Shown: positions 8,550 through 17,664 of the stretch, piece by piece
Layout: each line of letters begins with the position of its first letter
Numbering within the stretch: the first letter of the stretch is position 1
Made by a program: the position numbers and the translations under genes
Source: Sphingomonas aracearum
Lineage (GTDB): Bacteria; Pseudomonadota; Alphaproteobacteria; Sphingomonadales; Sphingomonadaceae
Direction of reading: 5' to 3'
Assembly: GCF_003345355.1 (NCBI RefSeq)
Contig: NZ_QQNB01000001.1
Location: 1,455,566 to 1,519,565, forward strand
DNA length: 64,000 bases
Notes under the pieces: model-generated
What the model saw: the letters and a program-made list of their open reading frames with translations, nothing else
Told to the model about the DNA's origin: nothing
Database searches by the model: none

Positions 8550-10781
8550 ATGAAGGCAGGCTTCTGGCTGTCGGCGTCGGCCGGCGCGATGATGATGAGC
8601 GCGGGCGTGGCCCAGGCGCAGGTATCCACGAACACGACCGATCCCGTTGCCGCCGCCACCGAACCGGCGACACAGGAAACGGACGGCAACGACATCGTCG
8701 TCACCGCCGAGCGGCGTTCCACCAGCCTCCAGCGCACGCCCGTGGCCGCCACCGTCCTCACCGGCGAGGACCTCGTGCGCAAGGGCGTCAACGGCGTGGA
8801 GCAGCTGCAGTTCGCCACCCCGTCGCTGACGGTGAACAACACCGGCCAGGGCAACGCCTTCAACATCCGCGGCATCGGCAAGACCGAGCAGACCAGCGCG
8901 ATCGGCGTGGGCGTCATCACCTATCGCGACGGTGTCGCCACCCTGCCGGGCTATTTCCAGAGCGAGCCCTATTACGACATCGCCAGCGTGGAGGTGCTGC
9001 GCGGGCCGCAGGGCACCTTTGCGGGCGGCAATGCGACGGGCGGCGCGGTGTTCATCACCGAGCAGAACCCCACGTTCGACCGCGTCGGCGGCTATGCGCT
9101 GGCGCAATATGGCAATTACAACGACGTGAAGCTGCAGGGCGCGCTGAACATCCCGTCGGGCGAGACGCTGGCGATCCGCTTTGCGGGCAATTTCGAGAAG
9201 CGCGACACCTTCTACAACGTCTCGGGTCCGTGGACCGGCAATCCGGGCAACCGCGAGGATTACAGCGCGCGCGCCAGCATCCTGTGGCAGCCCGACAGCC
9301 ATGTGCGCGTGCTGCTGAAGGGCGACTACAACAACATCACCTATGGCGGCCTTCCCGCGGGCCTGGCGACGGCAAAGGGCGATCCCCTGGATGTCGCCAA
9401 CAACGCGCCGCTGTCGGGCGGCGACGAGTTCGGCCGCGTGGTGCTGAACGCCAGCTACACCTTCGACAGCGGGCTCGTGCTCCGCTCGATCAGCGGCTTC
9501 CAGAAGGGCACCACGCAGGTGAGCCTGGACAGCGACGGCACCGCCGCGCCCGGCACGCCGACAGCGCCCGCCAACAACTTCCGCGACAACATCTCGGAGG
9601 AAGTCTGGTCGCAGGAGATCAACATCGTCTCGCCCGACACCGGCCCGTTCACCTGGGTGCTCGGCGGCTACTACCAGCACGACAACATCACCATTCCGCC
9701 CAATGGCGGGTACATTTCCGACAACACGCCCAACTCGATCAGCCCGCTGGTGTTCGACACGGTGATCGCCGGCACCAATCCGAAGACCGCCCTCGCCGCC
9801 TTCGGCCAGGCCGGCTACCAAGTGGTGAACGGGCTGCAGATCCAGGTCGGCGCGCGCTGGTCCCGCACCACCTCCGCCAACGATGCGGTTGCCACCGCTA
9901 TCATCCCCGGCCTGCCGAGGCCGATCCTGACGCTGCCGCAGAACGACAAGGCCGTCGACAAGAAGGTGAACGGCAAGATCGCGATCAACTGGACGGTGAA
10001 CCGCAACAATTTCTTCTACGCCTTTGTCGCGACCGGCGCGAAGCAGGGCGGGCTGAACGGCCCGAACACCAGCGGCATTCCGCCCCGTTCGTTCGAGGCC
10101 GAGGACGTCACCGATTACGAGATCGGCTACAAGGGTACCTTCCTGGACGGCCACCTGCGCACGCAGCTGGGCGGCTATTACAGCGAGTATGAGAACTACC
10201 AGATCAGCATCGTCGACCCGCTGAACCCGGGCATCTCGTCGATCTTCAACGTGCCGGGCAAGACCAAGCTGTACGGCGTGGAAGCATCGGCACAGGGCAG
10301 TTTCGGCGCGCTCAGCCTCGACCTCGCCACGTCGGTGTCGAATTCGAAGCTGCCGACCTTCTTCGCGATCGACCCGCGCCTGGGCGGCGCCGCGGCGCGC
10401 TGCAACCCGACCGGCGGCCCGGTGACCACCCGCTGCATCGACCTGACCGGACGCGAGCAATCCTATGCGCCCAAGTTCACGCTGAGCGTCGGCGCGCAAT
10501 ATGCCATCGCGCTGGGCAGCGAGGCGACGCTGACGCCGCGCGTCGACTATGCCCATATCGCGCCCACCTTCGGCACGCTGTTCCAGAACACGCTGCTGGG
10601 CGACCGTCTGGAGGCGCGCAACATCGTCAACGCGCAGCTGACGCTGGCCACCGGCGACTGGTCGATCGCCGGCTATTCCACCAACCTCACCGACCAGCAT
10701 TACGTCGCCGCCATCAACGGCGCCCGGCGGCTTGCCGGTGCCCCGCGGCAATATGGCGTGCGGGTCAGCCGCAGCTTCTGA
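8550..10781 (+). CDS. TonB-dependent outer-membrane receptor
   Basis: 743 residues from the ATG at 8550 (ribosome site GAGGGG). A signal peptide ends at VAQAQ. The plug domain begins with NDIVVTAERRSTSLQRTPVA and contains FNIRGIGK and the conserved VEVLRGPQGTFAG; the rest is a beta-barrel ending in the outer-membrane signature VRVSRSF with a C-terminal Phe. It takes up a ligand across the outer membrane using TonB energy. It belongs to the large general TonB receptor group, not the siderophore subgroup, so a catabolic substrate is plausible. It shares its promoter motif with the esterase and transporter genes and is followed by a hairpin and a TetR regulator. Confidence 0.93.
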   Translation: MKAGFWLSASAGAMMMSAGVAQAQVSTNTTDPVAAATEPATQETDGNDIVVTAERRSTSLQRTPVAATVLTGEDLVRKGVNGVEQLQFATPSLTVNNTGQGNAFNIRGIGKTEQTSAIGVGVITYRDGVATLPGYFQSEPYYDIASVEVLRGPQGTFAGGNATGGAVFITEQNPTFDRVGGYALAQYGNYNDVKLQGALNIPSGETLAIRFAGNFEKRDTFYNVSGPWTGNPGNREDYSARASILWQPDSHVRVLLKGDYNNITYGGLPAGLATAKGDPLDVANNAPLSGGDEFGRVVLNASYTFDSGLVLRSISGFQKGTTQVSLDSDGTAAPGTPTAPANNFRDNISEEVWSQEINIVSPDTGPFTWVLGGYYQHDNITIPPNGGYISDNTPNSISPLVFDTVIAGTNPKTALAAFGQAGYQVVNGLQIQVGARWSRTTSANDAVATAIIPGLPRPILTLPQNDKAVDKKVNGKIAINWTVNRNNFFYAFVATGAKQGGLNGPNTSGIPPRSFEAEDVTDYEIGYKGTFLDGHLRTQLGGYYSEYENYQISIVDPLNPGISSIFNVPGKTKLYGVEASAQGSFGALSLDLATSVSNSKLPTFFAIDPRLGGAAARCNPTGGPVTTRCIDLTGREQSYAPKFTLSVGAQYAIALGSEATLTPRVDYAHIAPTFGTLFQNTLLGDRLEARNIVNAQLTLATGDWSIAGYSTNLTDQHYVAAINGARRLAGAPRQYGVRVSRSF

Positions 10782-10807
10782 CGCCGGCGCGCTCCACACC
10801 AGCATCT

Positions 10808-10837
10808 CCCCACGCCTGCCGGAGCGCCGGCGTGGGG
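10808..10837 (+). terminator. Hairpin after TonB receptor
   Basis: CCCCACGCC and GGCGTGGGG form a perfect 9-bp stem around a 12-base loop, 26 bases after the receptor stop. There is no T-tract, so termination is likely but not certain; it may only lower read-through into the TetR gene. Confidence 0.5.
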
Positions 10838-10930
10838 CATGGCGGTCGACAAACGCGCCGCCGATGGCGATATCCGCCGGAGGCGCACCGCTCGTCGCAA
10901 GCGGCAGTCGCGATGGTTGGAGACGAAACG

Positions 10931-11629
10931 ATGGCAGAGCCGAAGCCCAAGCGCCGCACCAAGGCCGAGCAGCGTGCGGAAAGCCTCGAGCAGATCCTGG
11001 ATGCCGCGGAGTATCTGTTTTCGCAGCATGGGCTCCACGGCGTCACGCTGAAGGACGTGGCGCAGCGCGTGGGCGTGCACACGTCGCTGCTCCATTATTA
11101 TTTCGCCGACAAGAAGGAGCTGTTCGACAAGGTTCTGGCACGGCGCGCGCCCGTCACCATCCAGCGCCGGATGGAGGCGCTGGACGCCTATGAGCGGGAG
11201 GCGGCGGGCAAGCCGACCGTGGAAGGCGCCCTGCGCGCCTATCTCGACACCGACCTGGACCTGTACAGCCAGGCGGACGAAGGCTGGCGGCATTACGGCC
11301 AGCTCGGCGCGCTGGTCAGCAACACGCCCGAATGGGGCGCCGAGCTGATGGACACCCTGTTCGACGACGTGGTGCTGCGCCTCATCGCGCTGCTCCGCCA
11401 GGCGCTGCCCGATTGCCCGGAAGAGGATCTGTTCTGGGGCTACCATTTCGTCACGGGTGCGCTGATGCTCACGCTTGCCCGGACGGGCCGCATCGATCAG
11501 CTCTCCGGCGGGCTGTGCCGGTCCGACGATTTCGCGGCCGTGAAGGATCGCATGGCGCGGTTCATGGCGAGCGGCTTCCTGAGCGTGTGCCGCGATCGGG
11601 CCGGGGCGCGCGAGACGACAGCCGGCTGA
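10931..11629 (+). CDS. TetR family transcriptional regulator
   Basis: 232 residues from the ATG at 10931, which follows GGAGACG; an ATG at 10913 is an alternative. The N-terminal helix-turn-helix covers about residues 15-60: LEQILDAAEYLFSQHG, then TLKDVAQRVGVHTSLLHYYFADKKELFDKV. The C-terminal half is the ligand-binding and dimer domain and has no family-specific motif I can name. It is the only regulator in the first 11 kb, so it is the best candidate to bind the motif found before the DUF3089, esterase, MFS and receptor genes. That link is inference. Confidence 0.9.
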   Translation: MAEPKPKRRTKAEQRAESLEQILDAAEYLFSQHGLHGVTLKDVAQRVGVHTSLLHYYFADKKELFDKVLARRAPVTIQRRMEALDAYEREAAGKPTVEGALRAYLDTDLDLYSQADEGWRHYGQLGALVSNTPEWGAELMDTLFDDVVLRLIALLRQALPDCPEEDLFWGYHFVTGALMLTLARTGRIDQLSGGLCRSDDFAAVKDRMARFMASGFLSVCRDRAGARETTAG

Positions 11630-11706
11630 ACGACGCAAGGAACACCCGCTGATCCGCCGATAAAGGAGATCGAGGCCGCGCCGAGCGCATCCGCCGCGGG
11701 CTGGAC

Positions 11707-11762
11707 ATGCTCGCGTTACCGTTCCCGCCAGATCGGGCAGGTCATGGTGAACGGCGCCCGGC
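11707..11762 (-). pseudogene. Short remnant of an M14 carboxypeptidase 3' end
   Basis: This stretch matches 55919-55974 at about 49 of 56 bases. There it forms the last codons of the M14 carboxypeptidase gene, and the reverse strand here still reads APFTMTCPIWRER with a stop. No other part of a peptidase gene is visible nearby. The surrounding 11630-11952 interval otherwise shows nothing coding. Confidence 0.55.
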
Positions 11763-11952
11763 ATCCGGGAAAGTGCAATCGGGAACAGGTCCGGTAAGGC
11801 GGACCGGGAGGACGGACGGGAAGCCAGCGAGCAAGGCGGCTGTCCTGCCAGAGGGTCGTTTGCGGGACGGGCACCGCGGTCGCTCCTGAATGTTGGCCGC
11901 CGTCCATGAAAGCCATAGGTTGGCGTGTCGGCCAGGCCTTTGGGGGGCGCCA

Positions 11953-13299
11953 GTGATCCGCAGATTGTCTGCACCATGGTTGGGCGGCACGGCCCTGGGG
12001 CTGGTGTGCAGCCCCGCGCTTGCCGCCAACACGCCCGGCGAGGGGTTCGAAGTGGCGAGCTACAGGCTCGCGCTCACCCCTGACATCCGGAACAGGACCG
12101 TAGCAGGACGAGAGACGATCCTGCTGCGCGCGACCATGGAGGGCGTCCGTCGCCTGCGTTTCTCCGCCAATGCGCTCAGCATCGACACTGCCACCCTCGA
12201 CGGCGTGGCGATCCCCCACAGTGTGGAAGGCGATGTACTCGGCTTCGACCTGCCCCGGCCGCTCCGGCGCGGACACGCCATGAAGCTCGAATTGTCCTAT
12301 CATGGCCGCCCGGCACGTGGATTCGCCGGCTCGGAGACGACGCTCTACACCAGCTATTTCGCGTGCGACTGGATGGTCTGCTCCCAGAACAAGTTCGGCG
12401 AGAAAGCAGCCTTCTCGCTCGATCTGCGTGTTCCGGCCGGGATGACCAGCCTGTCGGTCGGCAGCATGATCCAGCGGCGACCGAGACCGGACGGCAGCGA
12501 GGTCCACCGCTGGAAGGCGCCCCGGCCCTACTCGGCCTATCTTTACGGCTTCGCGGTGGGTCCGTTCACGCAGGTCAGCGAACGGGCCGGATCGAACAGG
12601 CTCACCTATCTGAGCGACATTGCCGATGCGGGCGAGCTGAAACGACGCCTGGCAGGAACAAGGGAGAGGGTCGCCTTTCTCTCCACCAGGGCCGGCCTGC
12701 CGCTTCCCGTCGCCGACTACGGACAGCTTCTGGTCGCAGGCGATGAGGCGCAGGAGGCGGCGACATATTCCGTCCTCGGCACCGATGCGTTGCCGACGAA
12801 GCCGGATGATCCGTCGGAGGATTGGGCCGTCGTCCACGAACTCGCCCATCAATGGTGGGGCAATCTCATCACGTGCGAGACGCTCAAGGACTTCTGGCTG
12901 AACGAGGGCATCACGACCTTCATGACGGCCGCGTGGAAGGAGCATCGCTACGGCCGCGCCGCCTACGATGCCGAGCTCGATGTGGCGAGGAGGCGGCTCG
13001 ACAAGGCGCAGGCGGCCGGCTTCGACAAGCCGCTGGCTTGGGGCGGCAGCTACCCGACACTGGGTGTCCGACGCGCCATCCACTACAGCAAGGGCGCGCT
13101 GTTCATGGCCGAGCTGCGGGTCACGCTGGGCGACGCCGCATTCTGGTCCGGCCTGCGCCGCTACACCCGTGACCATGCGGGCGGCACGGTCACCAGCATC
13201 GATCTGAAGCGGGCGATGGAGGCGGCGAGCGGTCGCGATCTGCATCCGCTGTTCGCCCAATGGGTGTTCGGGGAAAGCCGTTCCGCTCGGCCGGGATAG
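11953..13299 (+). CDS. M1 family zinc metallopeptidase
   Basis: 448 residues from a GTG at 11953 preceded by a run of six G. This start puts a normal signal peptide (IRRLSAPWLGG to SPALAAN) at the very N-terminus. The M1 zinc site is complete: HELAH at 295-299 and the third ligand Glu318 in FWLNEG. The usual GAMEN substrate loop is replaced by a diverged EAATYS, and the protein stops soon after the catalytic domain, much shorter than PepN-type enzymes. So it is a periplasmic minimal aminopeptidase with an uncertain substrate preference. An upstream ATG at 11890 in the same frame would bury the signal peptide. Confidence 0.85.
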   Translation: MIRRLSAPWLGGTALGLVCSPALAANTPGEGFEVASYRLALTPDIRNRTVAGRETILLRATMEGVRRLRFSANALSIDTATLDGVAIPHSVEGDVLGFDLPRPLRRGHAMKLELSYHGRPARGFAGSETTLYTSYFACDWMVCSQNKFGEKAAFSLDLRVPAGMTSLSVGSMIQRRPRPDGSEVHRWKAPRPYSAYLYGFAVGPFTQVSERAGSNRLTYLSDIADAGELKRRLAGTRERVAFLSTRAGLPLPVADYGQLLVAGDEAQEAATYSVLGTDALPTKPDDPSEDWAVVHELAHQWWGNLITCETLKDFWLNEGITTFMTAAWKEHRYGRAAYDAELDVARRRLDKAQAAGFDKPLAWGGSYPTLGVRRAIHYSKGALFMAELRVTLGDAAFWSGLRRYTRDHAGGTVTSIDLKRAMEAASGRDLHPLFAQWVFGESRSARPG

Positions 13300-13373
13300 C
13301 CGTTCCTCGATGTTTCGCCAAAGAAGATCGCCTGCGGGCAGCGCGAGGCGGCGAAGAATGGTATGTCGGCAGC

Positions 13374-13751
13374 ATGAGTCAGCCAGTTCCCACGGCACCG
13401 GCGATTGGGATCGGTGCGTACGAGATCGTCTCCAGCCTGACTGTGGTCGGACTCGGACAGCTCGTCGTGTTCGCCTCCTTCCCCGGGCTCGGCGTCGAAC
13501 ACCGGGAGATCATGGGACGTGAAGTGTTTTTGTTCGACGATGCGGCATCGGCGATCTGGCAGATCAACCCCGAGCAGGGGACAACGGACGGCCGGACGCG
13601 GGAGTTTGATCGCTCGAACCCGACGATCGAGCCGTTCGTGAACGTCTGGCAGGCGGATGATGGCTATTTCGCCAGCAGGTTCAGCGGCGACACATTCCGG
13701 ATCGACCTGCGCACGGGCTCGGCCAGATACTCCGGATGGGCGAGAACCTGA
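13374..13751 (+). CDS. Hypothetical protein
   Basis: 125 residues. I do not recognise it. The sequence has ordinary codon use and alternating charged and hydrophobic residues (IGAYEIVSSLTVVG near the start, GYFASRFSGDTFRIDLRTG near the end) suggestive of a small beta-rich domain. No signal peptide or membrane helix is convincing. A terminator-like hairpin follows its stop, supporting a real gene end. It has the same orientation as the M1 peptidase, 74 bases downstream. Confidence 0.6.
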   Translation: MSQPVPTAPAIGIGAYEIVSSLTVVGLGQLVVFASFPGLGVEHREIMGREVFLFDDAASAIWQINPEQGTTDGRTREFDRSNPTIEPFVNVWQADDGYFASRFSGDTFRIDLRTGSARYSGWART

Positions 13752-13783
13752 GCGGCAGGCAACCGGCCGCGTTCGGGCCAGCG

Positions 13784-13806
13784 AAGCCGAGCCTTCCGCT
13801 CGGCTT
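13784..13806 (+). terminator. Hairpin between two hypothetical genes
   Basis: AAGCCGAGC and GCTCGGCTT pair perfectly over 9 bp with a 5-base loop. It lies 32 bases after the stop of the hypothetical gene at 13374. No T-run follows. Confidence 0.5.
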
Positions 13807-13839
13807 GCCGATGCCGTTATCTCCTTTCACACTGCGCGC

Positions 13840-14295
13840 ATGATCATCGATCTTGCCCCGCTGGACGCGCTGGCGGCTCTTGCCGAGCGGATCGGCGCAC
13901 GTTGCTGGATCGGCCCGGCGCCCTCTGGCGATGCGCTTGCCCGCGCGCGATCGGTCGCGGCACAGCTTCGCTATCCCAGCGCCAGACAGATCGGCCCGGG
14001 TCACGATCCTGTGGCGACGCTGGTCTCGCTGAACCGGGAAGAGGCCGCACGCGCCCTCGCCGTTGCGGCGGGCAGCCTCGCTTATGGCGACTATCGCCCC
14101 GATCCGGCCGTTCATGCCCTCGCAACCGTCGCGCTCGCCCCGTTCGGCAACGACGCGACATTCCTGTCGAACGGCCATTGGGACGAGCGCCGCGGCATTG
14201 AGTGGACGCCGCTGTCCGACGCCACCTTCGACGCGGGCGTGATCGGCTGGGACGCCCGCCGCGCCTTCATCCTCTGGGTGGAAGAGGAGGACTGA
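13840..14295 (+). CDS. Hypothetical protein
   Basis: 151 residues from the ATG at 13840. I do not recognise a family. It reads as a compact soluble alpha/beta protein, with an Ala-rich helix (APLDALAALAERIG) at the start and LRNP-like Arg/Pro segments in the middle. It ends in an acidic tail (WVEEED). The repeated VHALATVALAPFGND and LSNGHWDERRG segments look structured rather than random. The in-frame region before this ATG overlaps the hairpin and has unconvincing composition, so the shorter start was chosen. Confidence 0.55.
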   Translation: MIIDLAPLDALAALAERIGARCWIGPAPSGDALARARSVAAQLRYPSARQIGPGHDPVATLVSLNREEAARALAVAAGSLAYGDYRPDPAVHALATVALAPFGNDATFLSNGHWDERRGIEWTPLSDATFDAGVIGWDARRAFILWVEEED

Positions 14296-14533
14296 GCGGA
14301 GCCGGTGAGCGCGGCAATCCCTTCGGCACGCACGCGGGACAGCCAGCCTGATCTCGGAACTGTCCGGGGGGCGATCCAGCATCGCTGCAAGACCCAACCC
14401 GGACGCTCGAAAGCGGTGTCGAGCTCCCGATTTCAGCCGCCCGTTCACCGTTGATGTTCCGCAAGCGGCACGCGGTTGAAGCCTGTCAAGCGGCGACTGC
14501 GCGTGGGGGAGCCGCGAGCCGCCGCGCCGTCGT

Positions 14534-16906
14534 TCAGAACCCTGCGGACAACCGCAGGCCGATCGTCCTTGGAGGACCGACCAGATAGGAGAAGTTGCTG
14601 GTAGCCGTGGTGTTGCCCGGAGAGGTGGTGAACTCCTGCCCGAACACGGGCACGGCATCGAACAGGTTGGTGACGAACAGGTCGATGCCCAGCCCGTTTG
14701 CGGTTCGCAGCCCCGCTGTCGCATCGACGAGCGTGTACGCTGGCCGCGGCAACACCTCGCCTTCTCCGAACCCGCTGTTCGAGGCACCCACGTGCCGTGC
14801 CGCCGCGAACAGGCTGGCGCGAAGATCGGGACCGAGTGCGACATCATAGCTGCCCCGCGTGTTCCAGGCCCAGCGCGGCACATCCAGCACGCGCGATCCG
14901 GCCGCCAGCAGCAGGCTGGGGACATCGTTGCGGTAGGTGGCGTCCGTGAACGAGCCGCCGGCGTGCAGCTCAAGACCGTCGATCGGCGTGGCGACGACCT
15001 CCAGTTCGCCGCCGCGACTGCGCACACGGCCGGCGTTGACGGTAAACGAGATCGTCGTCGCGTTGTTGATACCGCACGCCCCCTGATAGGCTTGCTGATA
15101 GTCCTTCCAGTTGATCGCGAACGCCGCGCCGTTGATCCGCAGGCGACCGCCCCACAGGCTTGTCTTCGCTCCCAACTCGAAATTGTCGGTGCGATCGCTG
15201 TTATAAGGAGGCGGCACGTCGGGAATGCCGGACGCCTGTCGCTCGGCCGGCGAGCAGATGTCATCGGTGATCGGCGCGTTGACCCCGCCGGTGCGGAAGC
15301 CCTGCGAGTAGCTGGCGTACAGCGTCGCCGCACGGCTTGCGTCGTAGCTGAGCGTGAAGCGCGGCGTGGCGCCCTTCTCTCGATTACGCTCGTCATAGTC
15401 GTAGGCAAGGCCGCCGCCGGCCGCCCCACCCACACCGTAGCGCCGGCTGGCTTCCCGCTGGCGATAGCTGAACGCCCGTGCGCCCGCGGCGACCTTCACC
15501 CGGGGCGCGATCGCGTACGTCAGCTCGGCAAAGGCCGCGAGTTCGCTTTCCGCGAACCGGACCGCCGTGTCCTGGATGGTCGGCGGCGTGCTTGCGCCGA
15601 GCGGCGCTGGTGCAGCGATCCCGAACAGGTCCGAGACGGTGATGGTGCGCCCGGAGCGCTGGTGCAGGTCGCGATAGACGCCGCCGACGACATATTGCAG
15701 CGGGCCCGAGCCGTTCGAAACCGCCCGGACCTCCTGCGTGAACTGCCTGGTTCGCCCGAAGTCCCGCAAGGCCGTCGGGAACAGACGTCCGCCCGGACCC
15801 GGTCCGACACTCTCTTCCACGATCGGACTGTCGAACGCCGTGACATCGAACGAGAGGCGTGAGTTGCGATCGAGGTAGGAGGAGTTGGAGATCAGGCTGA
15901 GCCCGCCGAGAGCGTCGAAGGAGTTCTCGACGAGCAACGATCCGATGACGAACCGATCCCTGGCGAACGTGTCCCGGTATCGCGCCTTCACCCGCGCCCG
16001 CTTGCCGAAGGTCACGTCGCTGTGCGGACGGTCCGCGTTGCTGAAGGCATTCTGCCACACGAAAGAGGGCGTGATCGCCAGGTTGGATGTGGGCGTCCAG
16101 CGCAGGGCGCCGCGCACGGTGCCCGTTCTCGTCCAGTTGACGTCTTCCCTGACCGTGCCGGTCCCCGCATTCTCGGTCAGATTGCCGGTGGTCGGTCGCA
16201 GGTCGTCGATCCAACCGCCTTGCCGGACAACGCTGCCCGTGATCCGCAGCGCGAGGGTGTCGGTGACGATCGGCAGGTTCAGCATCCCCTTCGTGTCCCA
16301 GCTCATCCCGCCATCGCGAACGGTGGCGACGCTTCCTTCTGCCCGCGCGGCAGCTTTGGACGCGTCCGGCTGATTGGTGACGATCCGTACCAGGCCGCCC
16401 ATCGACGAAGAGCCGAACAGGACCCCCTGCGGCCCGCGCAGCACCTCGATGCGTGCCACGTCGAACAGCTGCGGATCGGGTTGCGAGAAGCCGCGCAGCG
16501 CCCGGGTCTGAAGCGGCGTTTCGTCGAGATAGACGCCGGTCGTCGGCGACTGGACGAACCCGACCCCGCCGATACCGCGAATGATGTACTGCGAGTTGCC
16601 GGGCCCGGTGGTCGCAAAGGCGACCCCGGGCACCGCATCGGCCACGCGGGAAAAGTCGGTCGCATTAAGGTTTCGGAGCAGGTCGTCCGACAGGACGCTG
16701 ACACTTGCGGGCACGTCCTGGATTTCTTGCTCGCGCTTCAGCGCGGTGACGACGATGTCGCCCTGACGGTCGAGGGCGGCAGCGCCGTCGATGGATGCGT
16801 CCGGGTAGCCGACGGTTCGGGAGACCGCGGTGCCGCTCTCCCGATCCTGCGCGAACGCGGGCATGGCGGCCGTGGCGGCAAGAGCCGCCAGGTAGGTTGT
16901 TCTCAT
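14534..16906 (-). CDS. TonB-dependent outer-membrane receptor
   Basis: 790 residues from an ATG preceded by AAGGGG. A signal peptide ends at MPAFAQD. The plug has DIVVTALKREQEIQDVPASV, YIIRGIGGVGF and IEVLRGPQGVLFGSSSMGG. The barrel ends GLRLSAGF. It resembles general sphingomonad receptors whose ligands are mostly unknown. The gene lies 125 bases after a DUF2946 gene on the same strand; small DUF2946 membrane proteins often neighbour TonB receptors, and a metal or cofactor link has been suggested, but nothing here proves it. The 14296-14533 interval after it holds no gene I can see. Confidence 0.93.
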   Translation of the reverse strand: MRTTYLAALAATAAMPAFAQDRESGTAVSRTVGYPDASIDGAAALDRQGDIVVTALKREQEIQDVPASVSVLSDDLLRNLNATDFSRVADAVPGVAFATTGPGNSQYIIRGIGGVGFVQSPTTGVYLDETPLQTRALRGFSQPDPQLFDVARIEVLRGPQGVLFGSSSMGGLVRIVTNQPDASKAAARAEGSVATVRDGGMSWDTKGMLNLPIVTDTLALRITGSVVRQGGWIDDLRPTTGNLTENAGTGTVREDVNWTRTGTVRGALRWTPTSNLAITPSFVWQNAFSNADRPHSDVTFGKRARVKARYRDTFARDRFVIGSLLVENSFDALGGLSLISNSSYLDRNSRLSFDVTAFDSPIVEESVGPGPGGRLFPTALRDFGRTRQFTQEVRAVSNGSGPLQYVVGGVYRDLHQRSGRTITVSDLFGIAAPAPLGASTPPTIQDTAVRFAESELAAFAELTYAIAPRVKVAAGARAFSYRQREASRRYGVGGAAGGGLAYDYDERNREKGATPRFTLSYDASRAATLYASYSQGFRTGGVNAPITDDICSPAERQASGIPDVPPPYNSDRTDNFELGAKTSLWGGRLRINGAAFAINWKDYQQAYQGACGINNATTISFTVNAGRVRSRGGELEVVATPIDGLELHAGGSFTDATYRNDVPSLLLAAGSRVLDVPRWAWNTRGSYDVALGPDLRASLFAAARHVGASNSGFGEGEVLPRPAYTLVDATAGLRTANGLGIDLFVTNLFDAVPVFGQEFTTSPGNTTATSNFSYLVGPPRTIGLRLSAGF

Positions 16907-17031
16907 GATTACCCCTTGCCGGCACAAGCCGGCCCTGATTGCTTCAGTCGCATGCCGGGCGCCGGTCGAGCGGGCGATGCCGCAGGACAGGCAGGCACAC
17001 GGGCGCTCGCGATGCAGCGCCCCTCGTCAGG

Positions 17032-17433
17032 TCAGGCGATACGGGGTGGTCCGCGTAGAGGGGGGCGAAGGTGCAGTCGCCGGCGACCTGGCTCCCTGTC
17101 CGAAGCCGTTCGAAAGACGGTTCGAACGATGAAGACGATCGCCGCCGCAAGCAGCAGGGGATCGGCGCCGGCAAGTGAAGGAGCAGTCAGGCCGGCAAAG
17201 GCGCACGGCATTTCCGCCTTGCCGTGATCGGGCGTGTCGGGATGGTGTTCCCCGCCCGGCATAGCCATCGGCTTCTGCGGTTCGTAGCCAGGGCAAAGCT
17301 CGATGGAGAACGCCCCGCCCGCAGCGCCGACCATGTACCCTGACGGTACCACCACCTTCATGAACAGCGTCAGCAGCAGCAGCCAGACAGCCAGTGCGCG
17401 ATGCCGTTGTTGAAAGTGGCGGAGGGAGGTCAC
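17032..17433 (-). CDS. DUF2946 family small membrane protein
   Basis: 133 residues from a GTG at 17433; an ATG at 17532 in the same frame would add 33 unstructured residues. The N-terminal helix ALAVWLLLLTLFMKVVVPSG followed by GYM is typical of DUF2946. A central His/Pro-rich loop (GGEHHPDTPDHG) and MPCAFAGL follow, with a second hydrophobic helix (LLLAAAIVFIVRTVF). The His, Met and Cys residues could bind a metal, which is inference. It probably forms an operon with the TonB receptor downstream. Confidence 0.7.
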   Translation of the reverse strand: MTSLRHFQQRHRALAVWLLLLTLFMKVVVPSGYMVGAAGGAFSIELCPGYEPQKPMAMPGGEHHPDTPDHGKAEMPCAFAGLTAPSLAGADPLLLAAAIVFIVRTVFRTASDREPGRRRLHLRPPLRGPPRIA

Positions 17434-17664
17434 GATCGACTCGTAGCTCCGGACACCCGGCGTGTCACTGCAAGACGCCCGGCGAGCGTCCTCGCTTCTT
17501 CCGGCGTGCGCGCTGGCCCGAGCCCCGGGCACCTGCCTCCGCCAGCCTCTGTTCCGAACAGGCAGCGATGATCGGTTCGCTCACTGCCACCAGGACGAGC
17601 ATACCTGCCAGCGGCGTCCCCCTGTTCCTTCCCGTTGCACGGAACGGTTCACTGCCGGCGAGCA

